DNA of 64,000 nt, from contig JAKTTT010000064.1 in assembly GCA_030581615.1 (NCBI GenBank), forward strand, positions 62,001-126,000, given 5' to 3'. Positions 18,974 to 31,000 of this stretch are shown in pieces. This DNA is from Alloascoidea africana. Taxonomy: Eukaryota; Ascomycota; Alloascoideomycetes; Alloascoideales; Alloascoideaceae. The position numbers and the translations under genes are program-made. The number at the start of each line of letters is the position of its first letter. The first letter of the stretch is position 1. The notes beneath the pieces were generated by a model. The model was not told the DNA's origin. It did not search any database and worked only from the letters and a program-made list of their open reading frames with translations.

Positions 18974-18980
18974 TATAAAA
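18974..18980 (+). promoter_or_regulatory. TATA box, probable ACC1 core promoter
   Basis: TATAAAA follows the GC island and precedes a pyrimidine-rich stretch, the usual initiator setting in yeast. It lies about 395 bp before the annotated ACC1 ATG, which implies a long 5' leader. Confidence 0.55.
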
Positions 18981-19374
18981 ACCTTTTGTGCGCCTCTTAT
19001 CTTTCATCTCTTTTCTCAATTCCTGCTCTACAAGGCTCCCCCGTACGTAGACTGCTTTCCCCAGTGCAGCAATCATCCCTTCCCAACCGGTATGTGTCAA
19101 AGCCTTCCAGGCGCATCTTTTTTTCTCTCGCCTTTTTTTGCGCACTTGAGATGTGTGAGTGAATGCGAACGTACCTTTTTTGGAACTAACTCTGGAGAAA
19201 ATAAGGTCATTTTCTCGTTTCCGGATTCTCCACAAGCCTTATTGGCGACGTACTATATTGGATTTCAACTTTACTTATTCTCGTCTTGATAAATCATCGC
19301 ATTTCCTCATCAGACAGTTTCCTTGGTATTCAAATCTTATCCATCACTACTCCTCGGGACACCGACACATCATC

Positions 19375-22300
19375 ATGTCACAGGATAGTCCAAACGAGAA
19401 ATACAACCACGCCAGTTTGCCCGCCCATTTCATCGGTGCAAACACTATAGAAGCGGCTGAAAATGGGGTTGTTAAAGACTTTGTTCAGTCTCATGGTGGA
19501 CACACAGTTATCACAAACGTAAGCTGAAAATTACATGAAACCCCTTCCTGATAATCCGATCCACTGCTGACACTTTTTTTTCTCTCCACAAACAGGTTCT
19601 TATTGCAAACAACGGTATAGCAGCTGTAAAAGAGATCCGGTCAGTCCGGAAATGGGCTTACGAAACCTTTGGCGATGAACGGGCAATCTCGTTCACCGTT
19701 ATGGCCACCCCGGAAGATCTCCAGGCTAATGCTGAGTACATTCGAATGGCTGATCAGTATGTTGAGGTCCCCGGTGGAACAAATAACAACAACTACGCTA
19801 ATGTGGATCTTATCGTCGACGTTGCTGAACGAACAAACGCCCATGCCGTTTGGGCTGGTTGGGGACATGCATCGGAAAACCCTCACCTGCCAGAACGGTT
19901 GGCCTCTTCACCCAACAAAATTGTATTCATTGGGCCTCCAGGGAGCGCGATGCGCTCTCTTGGTGACAAGATCTCTTCTACAATCGTTGCCCAACACGCA
20001 AAGGTCCCCTGTATTCCTTGGTCAGGAACAGGCGTAAACTCGGTCCACGTTGACAGCACGACCGGGTTGGTATCTGTCGATGATGACGTTTACCAAAAAG
20101 GTTGCTGCGATTCTCCCGAAGATGGCTTGAAAAAAGCCAAAGAAATCGGTTTCCCCGTCATGATTAAAGCTTCTGAAGGAGGCGGTGGTAAAGGCATCCG
20201 TAAAGTGGATAACGAGGAGGAGTTCATTATGAAATATCATCAAGCTGCTGGGGAAATTCCCGGTTCTCCCATTTTCATCATGAAATTGGCCGGCTCCGCT
20301 CGCCATCTCGAGGTGCAACTGCTTGCTGACGAGTACGGTAACAACATTTCTCTATTTGGACGTGATTGTTCGGTACAGAGAAGGCATCAGAAAATTATCG
20401 AAGAGGCCCCCGTCACAATTGCAAAGCAATCCACTTTCACAGAGATGGAAAAAGCCGCTGTTAGACTGGGGAAATTGGTTGGTTACGTATCAGCCGGTAC
20501 CGTTGAGTATCTTTATGCCCATTCTGAAGACAAATTCTACTTTTTGGAACTGAATCCTCGTCTACAGGTTGAACATCCAACCACGGAAATGGTTACTGGC
20601 GTTAACCTCCCCGCCGCCCAATTGCAGATTGCTATGGGAATCCCACTTCACAGAATACGCGATATTAGACTGTTCTACGGAGTTGATCCTCATACTTCAA
20701 CAGAAATTGATTTTGATTTTTCATCCGAAGAATCTCTCAAGACACAGAGAAGACCCAAACCAAAGGGTCACACCACCGCTTGTAGAATCACATCGGAGGA
20801 TCCTGGTGAAGGGTTCAAACCTTCCAGTGGTATGATGCACGAGTTGAACTTCCGATCAAGCTCAAACGTCTGGGGTTACTTTTCAGTTGGGAACCAAGGT
20901 GGAATTCATTCCTTCTCCGATTCTCAATTTGGTCATATTTTTGCGTTTGGAGAAAACAGACAAGCTTCTAGAAAGCACATGGTTGTTGCTTTAAAAGAAT
21001 TGTCAATTAGAGGCGATTTCAGAACAACTGTTGAATATTTAATAAAGTTGCTCGAAACACCGGCTTTTGAAGAAAACAAAATTACCACTGGATGGTTGGA
21101 TGAGCTCATCACACATAAGCTTACAGCTGAACGACCCGATCCCACGCTAGCAGTCCTGTGCGGTGCCGTGACTAAAGCCCATGTAGCCTATGAGGATAAC
21201 ATTAAGGAATATACTGCCTCATTGGAGAAAGGTCAGGTTGTCTCTAGAGAAGTTGTTAAAACCATCTTCCCAATTGAGTTTATTTACGAGGGGAAAAGGT
21301 ACAAATTCACTGCAACCAGATCTTCCTCTGATACCTACACTTTGTTCATCAACGGATCAAGATGTGAAGTTGGTGTTATTGCCCTGACCGACGGTGGCAT
21401 TTTGGTTTCCATCGGTGGCAAGAGTCACAGCGTTTATTGGAAAGAGGAAGTTGGAGCTACTCGAATCTCAGTTGACTCCAAAACCTGTTTGATGGAGGTC
21501 GAGAATGATCCTACTCAGCTGCGAACACCATCACCTGGTAAATTGGTTAGATATCTTATTGAAAATGGTGATCATATCAAGGCCGGCCAACCTTACGCTG
21601 AAGTTGAAGTTATGAAGATGTTTATGCCCTTGGTTGCTGGAGAAGATGGTATTATCCAGTTGATCAAGCAGCCCGGATCCACAATTTCTGCTGGAGACAT
21701 CTTGGCCATCCTGGCCCTTGATGATCCTTCGAAAGTCAAACATGCACTACCTTTTGAAGGCACTCTCCCCGATTTTGGTTCTCCAAGAAATGTTGGAGAA
21801 AAACCAGCACAAAAATTCAAGCTTTACTTTGATACTCTTTCCAACATTTTGTCTGGTTATGATAATCAGGTTGTCATGAAGGCCACTTTTAAGAGCTTGG
21901 TTCAAGTGCTCAGAAACCCCCAGTTACCATTTAGTCAATGGAATGCCCAAATTTCTTCTCTTCACAGCAGACTACCCGCGAAATTGGATGAAAACCTTTG
22001 CGCAATTGTAAATAGAGCTTTGCAGAGAAAGCACGATTTCCCATCTCGTCAACTCCAGAAGAGTATTGAAAGACACAAGAATCTTGAGAACGTTCCTTTC
22101 TACGATGAGATTGTCGCGCCTTTATTGGAACTTACCAAAATTTACCAAGATGGTTTGATTGCACATGAATATCGCACTTTTGCCCGTTTATTGGATCAGT
22201 ACTACGAAGTTGAAAAACTCTTCTGTGGACCCAATTCTCGTGATGAAGGTGTTATTTTAAAACTGAGAGATGATCACAAGGATAACCTCTCACTCGTTGT

Positions 22301-25300
22301 TGAAAAAGCACTTTCGCATAGCAGAGTCGGCGCCAAAAACAACCTCATCTTGGCCATTCTCTCAGAATATCAGGAGTCCACAACCGGAAGCACCGAAATT
22401 GCAACGTATCTAAGACCATCTTTGAAGAAGATTGTTGAATTGGATTCTAGAAGCACCTCCAAGGTGGTATTGAAAGCTCGGGAAATCCTCATCCAGTGTG
22501 CTTTGCCCTCACTCAAGGAACGTTCCGATCAATTGGAACACATTTTGAAATCGTCCGTTATAGAAACGAGATATGGAGAAGTGGGCTTGGAACATTGCTC
22601 TCCTAACTATGAAATTTTGAAAGATGTGATCGACTCAAAATACATTGTTTTTGATGTTTTGTCCCAGTTTTTCGTTCATCATGATAAATGGGTTGCACTG
22701 GCCGCTTTGGAAGTTTATGTGCGCCGCGCTTACCGTGCCTACAACATTGTGGAGCTCAACTACAATGACGAATCTGGATACGCACCAATGATTGAATTCA
22801 AGTTTTTGTTGCCAACCCTTAGCCAAGCTGCCTATAACGCTGTTCCTCAGGCCACCAACGGCAATGGCAATGGTGGTGTGAAGAGTCAGAGCATGGGTAG
22901 AGCTGTTTCCGTCTCCGATTTGACATTCCTTGTTGGCAAATCTGATACCGAGCCTGTCCGATGCGGTGCAATCTGCCCTGCTCAGTATATGGACGACGTC
23001 GAAGAAGCCCTTTCCAGAGCATTGGATAGCTATCCAAGAAAGTCACAAGCCCTGACGATGAACATGAGGTCCAGCATATTGCCTGAACGAGGCGCGCCAA
23101 GCGAAAAGGGAGTTTTGAGTAATGTATTGAATATTCCAATTTCGAGCATTGATGGCTATGAATCCGAGGAAGAATTCCTCACCAGAATTCATGAGATTAT
23201 TGAAGACTTTAAAGAAGATTTGGTCGCTTGCTCTATTCGCCGTATTACATTCTTGCTTGGTCATAAGATTGGTACTTACCCAAAATACTACACTTTCCGA
23301 GGACCCAATTACATCGAGGACAAGACAATTAGACACATTGAACCATCGTTGGCTTATCAATTGGAACTGGGTAGATTGTCCAACTTTAACATCAAGCCAG
23401 TGTTTACGGACAATAGAAATATCCATGTTTATGAGGCTATTGGTAAGAATGCTCCTACTGATAAACGTTTCTTTACCAGGGGTATTGTTCGAACGGGCCG
23501 TATTAGAGATGATATCACCATTGCAGAGTATCTTATTTCTGAAGCGGACAGGTTGATGTCCGACATTCTAGATGCTTTGGAGGTCATTGGAACAACAAAC
23601 TCGGACCTGAACCACATTTTTATCAACTTTTCTGCTGTTTTTGCTCTGGTTCCAGAGGAAGTTGAGGCTGCATTTGGCGGATTCTTGGAGAGATTTGGAC
23701 GTAGATTGTGGAGACTACGTGTTACTGGTGCGGAAATCAGAATCATGTGTACTGACCCAAGCACTGGCGTTCCTTTCCCTTTGCGTGCCATGATTAACAA
23801 TGTCTCCGGATATGTCGTTAAGAGTGAAATGTATGTTGAGGTCAAGAATGCAAAGGGTGAATGGGTATTCAAGTCTATTGGCAAGCCTGGAAGCATGCAC
23901 TTGAGAAGTATTAGTACTCCTTACCCCACAAAGGAGTCTTTACAACCAAAGAGATACAAGGCTCATTTGATGGGTACTACCTATTGCTACGATTTCCCCG
24001 AGTTGTTCAGACAGGCCATTGCATCTCAGTGGAAGAAGATTGATGACAGACAAATTCCAGATGACTTTTTCGAAGCCAAAGAGCTGATTCTCGAAGAGAG
24101 TGGTGACCTTTTGGAAGTCACTAGAGATCATGGCGCCAACACCATTGGAATGGTTGGTTGGATCATAAATGCAAAAACCCCAGAATATCCTAGAGGCAGG
24201 CAGTTTATTGTAATTGCCAATGATATCACGTACAAGATTGGATCTTTTGGCCCACAAGAAGATAATTTCTTCAACAAGTTGACAGAAATGGCTAGAGAGT
24301 TGGGTATCCCCAGAATTTATCTATCTGCAAACTCTGGTGCTCGAATTGGCATTGCTGATGAACTGATCCGTCTGTTTTCTGTTGCTTGGAAGGACCCCCA
24401 GGATCCAAGCAAAGGATTTGACTATCTATACCTCACTCCTGAAGATAAGGCCACTCTTGACAAAACTGGTAAAAAATCAGTCATCACTGAACGTGTTGTG
24501 GAGAAGGGAGAAGAACGATACCGTATTGAGACAATCATTGGTGCCGAAGATGGTTTGGGTGTCGAATGTCTGAGAGGTTCAGGACTCATTGCAGGTGCAA
24601 CTTCCAGAGCATATAAAGACATTTTCACAATCACATTGGTTACATGTCGATCTGTGGGAATTGGTGCCTACCTTGTGAGGCTCGGCCAGAGAGCCATCCA
24701 AATTGAGGGCCAGCCAATCATTCTGACAGGTGCCCCTGCTATCAATAAGCTACTGGGAAGAGAGGTTTACAGTTCCAATTTGCAACTTGGAGGCACTCAA
24801 ATCATGTACAACAACGGTGTGTCGCACTTGACTGCAAATGATGACCTTGCCGGTGTTGAAAAGATTATGGAATGGTTGTCTTACGTTCCAGCAAAGCGAC
24901 ATATGCCAATTCCCGTTCTCGAATCTGGAGATACCTGGGATCGTGATGTTGGTTATACTCCTACAAAGAACGATGTCTATGATGTCAGATGGATGATTGC
25001 TGGAAGACAGACTCCTGATGGATTCGAATCTGGTATGTTTGACAAAGATTCTTTCCAAGAAACGCTAAGCGGATGGGCAAAAGGAGTAGTTGTTGGTCGT
25101 GCAAGACTAGGCGGCATTCCGTTTGGTGTTATTGGTGTTGAAACCAGAACAGTGGACAATTTGATACCAGCAGACCCTGCAAATCCCGATTCTACCGAAA
25201 TGCTTGTTCAAGAGGCTGGCCAGGTTTGGTATCCAAACTCTGCGTTCAAGACTGCACAAGCAATTAACGACTTTAACAATGGTGAAGAACTGCCCTTAAT

Positions 25301-26165
25301 GATTCTGGCTAACTGGAGAGGATTCTCCGGTGGCCAACGAGACATGTACAATGAAGTTTTGAAGTACGGATCGTTCATTGTCGATGCTCTAGTTGATTTC
25401 AAACAACCCATTCTTACTTACATTCCTCCTACGGGCGAGCTACGTGGTGGTTCATGGGTCGTTGTTGATCCTACAATCAACGCTGACATGATGGAAATGT
25501 ATGCTGATGAAGAATCAAGAGGTGGTGTTTTGGAACCTGAGGGAATGGTGGGCATCAAATTCAGAAAGGACAAACTACTCGCCACAATGCAAAGATTGGA
25601 CACAAAGTATGCCGAGCTCAAGGCTGAGGCTGCTAAACCTGATTTAAGTGCTGAGCAGTCTTCAGAGCTTGCCAGCAAGATCAAAGAACGTGAGGATGCG
25701 CTTTTGCCAATATACAGCCAAATCAGTATCCAGTTTGCTGATCTTCACGACAGAGTTGGACGTATGGCATCGAAAGGAGTTATCAGGAAGGCTCTGAAAT
25801 GGAGAGATTCCCGAAGATTCTTTTTCTGGCGTATTAGAAGAAGACTCAATGAGGAATATTTGATCCGCAGGATTGCAGAGGAACTGCCTACCTCAACAAG
25901 ACTGGAGAGAATGGCAAGGTTCAAGTCATGGCTGCCCACCACGATCGACTTGGAAGACGACCAGCAGGTAGCCACTTGGGTTGAGGAAAACCATGTTAGA
26001 ATCGATAAGTTTGTCGACGATTTGAAGGAGGAAGCCATCCGCAAGAATATTACGGGACTGTTGCGCTCTGATAGGCAGGGCACAATAGAAGGGATCAAAG
26101 ATGCCTTGAAGAATCTCACACAGCATGAAAGAGAACAGCTGATTCAATCTGTGCTTTCGAATTAG
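19375..26165 (+). CDS. ACC1: acetyl-CoA carboxylase, two exons
   Basis: Multidomain biotin enzyme making malonyl-CoA, the committed step of fatty-acid synthesis. Exon 1 19375-19518, intron 19519-19595 (GTAAGC to CAG), exon 2 19596-26165; 2237 aa (S. cerevisiae 2233). Order: biotin carboxylase with the ATP-grasp Gly loop EGGGGKGIRK and ELNPRLQVEHPTTE (about residues 50-560); biotin carrier with EVMKM, biotinyl Lys about 722; central region; carboxyltransferase halves from about 1490 to 2200. The central Snf1/AMPK site is conserved: MGRAVSVSDL, Ser about 1153, corresponding to S. cerevisiae Ser1157, so glucose control by phosphorylation is likely. The splice join restores GGHTVITNVLIANNGIAAVKEIR. 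An open, arginine-rich frame continues 72 codons upstream of this ATG without an ATG of its own. Confidence 0.98.
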
Positions 26166-26379
26166 AGGAATTGGACCTGTTCTTCATCATCTTAAATCTT
26201 TTTATTGATTTGTTTGTTTCTTTTCATATACATATACTCTCATAAACGAAACGTATTATATAGTTGGGACCCTAATAATCTACACAACGTTATAATGAAA
26301 TGAAATGCGTACAACCATACACCCTCGGGCATTTTCTTTTTCACTCCTCTCTCAAGTCAAATGAAAACTTTATGCAAAC

Positions 26380-28380
26380 ATGTCAGTGACAATGTCACAG
26401 CCCTCTGAACAATATGATTTCGAGGATGAAGCAAAGAAAGTAATAGAATTTCGTGATCGTCTTCTAGAACGTGCAAAACTTGCAAAGGGAGCTAAGTTTA
26501 TCCCTGCTTTGAGTCGCTTTCAAGAGCGATGCGAGAGAGTACAGATTGAAAATAAACTGAGGAAGCATCGACGATGCCGAATAAAAGATGCCCGGCATAA
26601 TCAGGAGGGAAGGAGAGATTTGATTACTCCTGGCTTTACTGATTATTCCCAAGTCGATGCAGACAGAATATATGAAGCTTTACATGATCCTATAGCCACC
26701 CAGGTTTCTCAAGCCCCTGGCTCTGGCTCTGGCTTGGGAGCTTCTGCTTCAACTCCTCTTATTCCTTTCCCTCCAAAGGGGAAAAAAGCTATCCAACCGT
26801 ATAGCACTGTTGTGTACTCTTCAAGTGCAGACAGGAGTGCGCCCCATCTTCGTTCATCTACTACTGGAATCAATAATACCCTTTCCAATGTAAAGACTAA
26901 ACCTGCTAAGCCAGTAAGCAATATACCGAAAGCTTCATCATTACTATCTTCTCCTCCACCGCCTCCTCCTCCTCCAAATCAGGCTGTTAAGCTTGGAATA
27001 CCGCCACCGCCCCCTCCATCAATAACTGCTCTTACAATGCAAAATTCAACGACCTCAGGAAACACAAATAGCCCCCATTTGCATGGGAGAAATGTTACAG
27101 ACTCAGCCTATCAGAAGTCAAACACCTCAATACCAGAAGGACCGGGGAAAGAAAGCAAGTTTTCTCAAGCAGAGTATAGAGGTAATGAAGAAGTCCAGAA
27201 CTCTGATGCAGAAAATCCATCATCGAGTGATGGCTCTTCGGTGTTACCAAAATCTCAAACTGTGCAACCAGCATACTCAACAACTCCAGCACCAAGTGTT
27301 CCTGTCATTATACCAATCGATGATGCTAAAATGCACTCAAATCAGAAGACGAGAGAAATTGATGGTGATGATGAGGATAGCATTATTCATATTGCAACCG
27401 ATAGAGGATCATATAGGGAGCCAAATGGTATGGGCGGCATTAAGAGCATGAAGGAAACATCGCCACCAAGGTCAGTAGTAAGGTTAAGTCGTTCGTATCC
27501 TGGATATAAAGTGGACGAGCCGGATTCAGATGGTCCACCGCCTTTGAAGAGAAGGCACGAGGAAGAGTCATCGTATAGAGCTGAGTATATGAACGAGGAA
27601 AGGCCTGTCCGTGGTTCTAGAGAACGACTGAGAAACTCCTATGATGAAGATTATTACTACAACTCTGCAGCTGGAGCTTACTCCAATTCTGACCCATACA
27701 GGAGAGTTGGCCAGCCCGACCGACCATCATACTACTCTGAATATATTGACAGAGAAAGAGAAAGACCCCCGAGAGAAAGAGGATGGAGGTATCAAGAGTT
27801 TGGTTCAAGAGGGACCCCACCCCCAGTTTCTCAGCTTCCTCCAGCCCCTTTACCATCATCCCAGTACAATTTTTATGAAGAAGGATGGAAGAGACCAGAT
27901 ACAATTCCACAACATCCACCTCCAAATTCATTGGCCTACCCCAGACAAGAACGCCCAGGCATGGCGCCAACTCCCTTTTCTAGACCCAATTCTTCGGTGT
28001 ATGTTGAAAATGAGAGAGAGGGTGGGATCGCTTCTGGAGCAGGCAGATATGGCCATGCACAACTGTATGATGAGGCCTATCTAAGAGAATCGGCTGCAAC
28101 TCAAAGGAGTTCTCAACAAGGTTTACCGCCTCCGAGAAGAAGCGGTGTTTATATGGAAAGGCCGGAAGAGTATTTCCCACCGAGAGAGTATGGTCGAGGT
28201 ATATCTTTATCTCAATACACGCAACCTATTTATGAACACTATGGAAATGCTCATGACGGATACAGACGAACACAATACCCCCCACCATATCGCGAAGAAT
28301 CCGAGCCGCCGAGCAAATATAACAGAACTTACTCAAGAGAGTACGAACCGCAGATTTATGATAATGAAATGAGATATTGA
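26380..28380 (+). CDS. proline-rich hypothetical protein, 666 aa
   Basis: I do not recognise the family. Residues about 1-110 are a charged, probably helical region rich in Arg and Lys (LSRFQERCERVQIENKLRKH) that looks like the only folded part. The rest is disordered: two poly-proline stretches (SPPPPPPPPN near 190-200 and IPPPPPPS near 207-215, profilin or SH3 ligands in other proteins), acidic patches, and a long Arg/Tyr/Pro/Glu-rich C-terminal half with repeated RE and RER motifs and many PP pairs, a composition common in RNA-binding or condensate-forming proteins. There is no membrane segment. The first ATG (26380) has an in-frame second ATG at 26392. Two short out-of-frame upstream ATGs overlap the start. 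Confidence 0.7.
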   Translation: MSVTMSQPSEQYDFEDEAKKVIEFRDRLLERAKLAKGAKFIPALSRFQERCERVQIENKLRKHRRCRIKDARHNQEGRRDLITPGFTDYSQVDADRIYEALHDPIATQVSQAPGSGSGLGASASTPLIPFPPKGKKAIQPYSTVVYSSSADRSAPHLRSSTTGINNTLSNVKTKPAKPVSNIPKASSLLSSPPPPPPPPNQAVKLGIPPPPPPSITALTMQNSTTSGNTNSPHLHGRNVTDSAYQKSNTSIPEGPGKESKFSQAEYRGNEEVQNSDAENPSSSDGSSVLPKSQTVQPAYSTTPAPSVPVIIPIDDAKMHSNQKTREIDGDDEDSIIHIATDRGSYREPNGMGGIKSMKETSPPRSVVRLSRSYPGYKVDEPDSDGPPPLKRRHEEESSYRAEYMNEERPVRGSRERLRNSYDEDYYYNSAAGAYSNSDPYRRVGQPDRPSYYSEYIDRERERPPRERGWRYQEFGSRGTPPPVSQLPPAPLPSSQYNFYEEGWKRPDTIPQHPPPNSLAYPRQERPGMAPTPFSRPNSSVYVENEREGGIASGAGRYGHAQLYDEAYLRESAATQRSSQQGLPPPRRSGVYMERPEEYFPPREYGRGISLSQYTQPIYEHYGNAHDGYRRTQYPPPYREESEPPSKYNRTYSREYEPQIYDNEMRY

Positions 28381-28532
28381 AAAGTCAGAAACTCTCTAAA
28401 AAACTGGTTTATCAGCTATTTGCATGGAAATTATTCAACAACATAATTTAGAAGATGTAAAAGTTTCTCGCATAGTTACCCCTGTATTAGCAATAGAGAA
28501 TAGTGAAATCATGTTACAAATAGTATGATCAA

Positions 28533-30827
28533 TTACTTCAAAAATTTGCGAAGGCTATGCTTCTTTTTTTTCTTTTCCTCTGGAATTAAGTTGGCATTCG
28601 GATGAGATTTTTGGCCAGGTTTCGATTGTGGAACGCTGTTGTTCACCTTTGGTCTCTGACCCGGTTGACCGCTAGGCTTGGCTGATGAAGGAACAGGTTT
28701 AGGCGTTACAGACTCTCTTTGCAACAGATAATCTGGTGCTCTATCTGACTTGACCATATCATACTCTAGTCCAAGTCGCTGTCTCCCTACAGTTAACCCG
28801 CCGATAGCACGAATGTACTTCTGGGGCTTTATGATTTCGCTCCCTCCAAAGTACACATCTCTATCCAGTTCCTTACCCAGTTCATAAGCAGCTCTCATTT
28901 CAGAGTAGGTGATGCCTCCTGCAACAAACAAGAAAACTCTCTGTTTCGGTGCTTGATAGGTTGAGTTTTTTGACCAAGCCGCTTTGTGTCTTGGATTTCT
29001 CAGTGTTGAGGGCATCGCACCATCATCCTCATCAATAACGGGCTTATCCTTGACGTATGGAAACAATGCATCTTCCAATCTTCCATTAATAGCTTTCTCC
29101 ACCAGCACCTTAACCGCCGGAATAAAACGGGACGTATTATATGCATTTTCGGGAATTACGCTATGGAATGTTTGTGGTTTCTTTTTTGATTTCAAATCAG
29201 TTTTCAGAGGCTGTGTTCCGATCAAATTCAAATTCTCGAGAATATGAAACCAGTAATCTGGATTTTCTAATTGGCAATGGGTAAAGAGCTTCTTGTAATC
29301 TTGGGCAATTAGTCCACCGCGGTATAGGGCATAGATAAGAACTAACCGAAACTTATCCTCAGTTAGTAGGTTAGGTTCTGCTATCAGTTGGACGATTTCA
29401 TCAGCCAAAGTTTTGCACTTTGCTCCATCTAATGTTAGACCTTTTGCAATACAGATCTGTTCAAGCTCTGCGGCTTCAGTTAATTTTCGTTTTGTATTAA
29501 TATCAAGACATTGATCAATTAGAGTCTTGTGTAGCGTAACTCTCCTTCGGTCCTCATCAAAGTCTTTCAAATGGGCTACAATGTGCAACAAATCCGCTGA
29601 TGTCTTTGCGCCTGATCTATCCACCATAATGCTGTTATTTGAAATGAGGTCCTCTATCCTTTTCAAAATTGTTTCTGCTGCTTCTGCAATATGTAAGTGT
29701 TTCATGGACACCCATTCAATGTCTTCGTCATTAAGAAGACCTTCTTTTTTCAGGTCATTGCCACGCTCATCGGCCGTCTCATACTTGTATACACCATTTT
29801 CATCAATGGGAGCTAAATCGTAGGCCATAGCCTGATAGGTGAATTCATGAAGAAGAGGTGCAAAGACATCTATTGTCCGATCTGTAATTAAAAATATGGA
29901 CCTTGGCCGACTCGACTGAGGTGGGAAGTCGGGGTGCGTTCTCGCATAATTATCCAGCTGCTTCTGAAATTCCATTGCGATCATCCTCGGTAGAATATAT
30001 GCCTCAAAGCTCTGGTTAACGTTGTTATAGTATCGAATATATGGGTATTCACCTGTGCTTGCACAAAGACCGACTAAACCGTAAGCAACATCGTTGACGA
30101 GACGCGGCACAATGTCGTGGCACTGTGAATTGTAAAACATCTCCAGTGACTTTTGCTTATTCAAATGAAATATGTTCGACTCAAAGGGCACGTAGTTTAT
30201 GTAGATGGGAGTCATGGTTGCTATAGCTCTTGCAAACTGGGCCTGCTTGATCATTTGCGCATTCTCTTGTGAAAGACCAGGCAGAAAGAAAAGATGTAAA
30301 CATTTATATCTTGCCACTGAAAGATCGGCCAATACACAATTGACATTGAAACGAGTTGAATCAAGAATATAAATAGCTTCGAAAGACTTTTGGTGTTTCC
30401 TTCGAGAGTCAATCTTTTCAACAGCTGAAGTATAGCCAAACAGGAGTTAGCCAACTACAAAGGTTTAACAAAAATGATACAAGTCCCCCCTTACCTGACA
30501 CTAGTCGAAGAAGAGCGCTGTCATCCAAGACTCTTTTTATAATCTGCTCGGTCTTGTCATCCAGAATGAGGTACTTGAGCTATCAGGAGCAGAGGACAAA
30601 GAACCCTGGCTGTCAGAGATATTTCGGAGCTATCAGCAAGTAGAATGGAAACATACATAGTTCTGAATCCGCACAGATTCTATCGCAGCGATTATGCCTA
30701 CGGGGATCAAATTGTTAAATGCTTGGAGCCTCAATAACGGGTTTGATAGCATTCCCGCTAGATAATGGTAGCAGAGATTTAAGCTTTACATACTGCTTCG
30801 CTGGAGATCTGAAAGAGAAGTAGACAT
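28533..30827 (-). CDS. SEC1: Sec1/Munc18-family exocytosis protein, four exons
   Basis: Sec1 binds assembled plasma-membrane SNARE complexes and promotes vesicle fusion with the exocyst at sites of growth. Exons: 30827-30794 (34 nt), 30697-30657 (41 nt), 30579-30495 (85 nt) and 30424-28533. All introns run GT to AG (GTATGT, GTATGT, GTAAGG donors). The joined N-terminus is MSTSLSDLQRSSIIAAIESV, then YLKYLILDD, RVLDDSALLRLVSAVEKID and FEAIYILDSTRFNVNCVLAD, which match the opening of fungal Sec1. Total 683 aa (S. cerevisiae 724). Later motifs include PRSIFLITDRTIDVFAPLLHEFTYQAMAYDL and FVAGGITYSEMRAAYEL. The C-terminal 80 residues are Pro/Ser/Lys-rich and basic (EKKKKKKHSLRKFLK), as in Sec1. The internal TTG at 30332 is only an open-frame edge, not a start. 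Tail to tail with the proline-rich gene. Confidence 0.94.
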
Positions 30828-31000
30828 AGGCAAAGTAAATTCAACCCCAAATACCAAACAAAAATAGAACCGCCAAAACGGCACAGGTCAGTGTGTTCAA
30901 GGAACTGGAAGGAAACTGGAAGGAAGTGGAGGAGGAGGTTGGGAGACGGGGCCTATATAAAAGAGATCTGGGGGTGAAAGGGTGTGTGAGCATTAACTGA

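Noticed and set aside
18538-18978. 146-residue Pro/Arg/Ser-rich frame starting with ATG
   Set aside because: It lies wholly in the GC-rich repeat island, overlaps other open frames in both directions and runs through the TATA box of ACC1.
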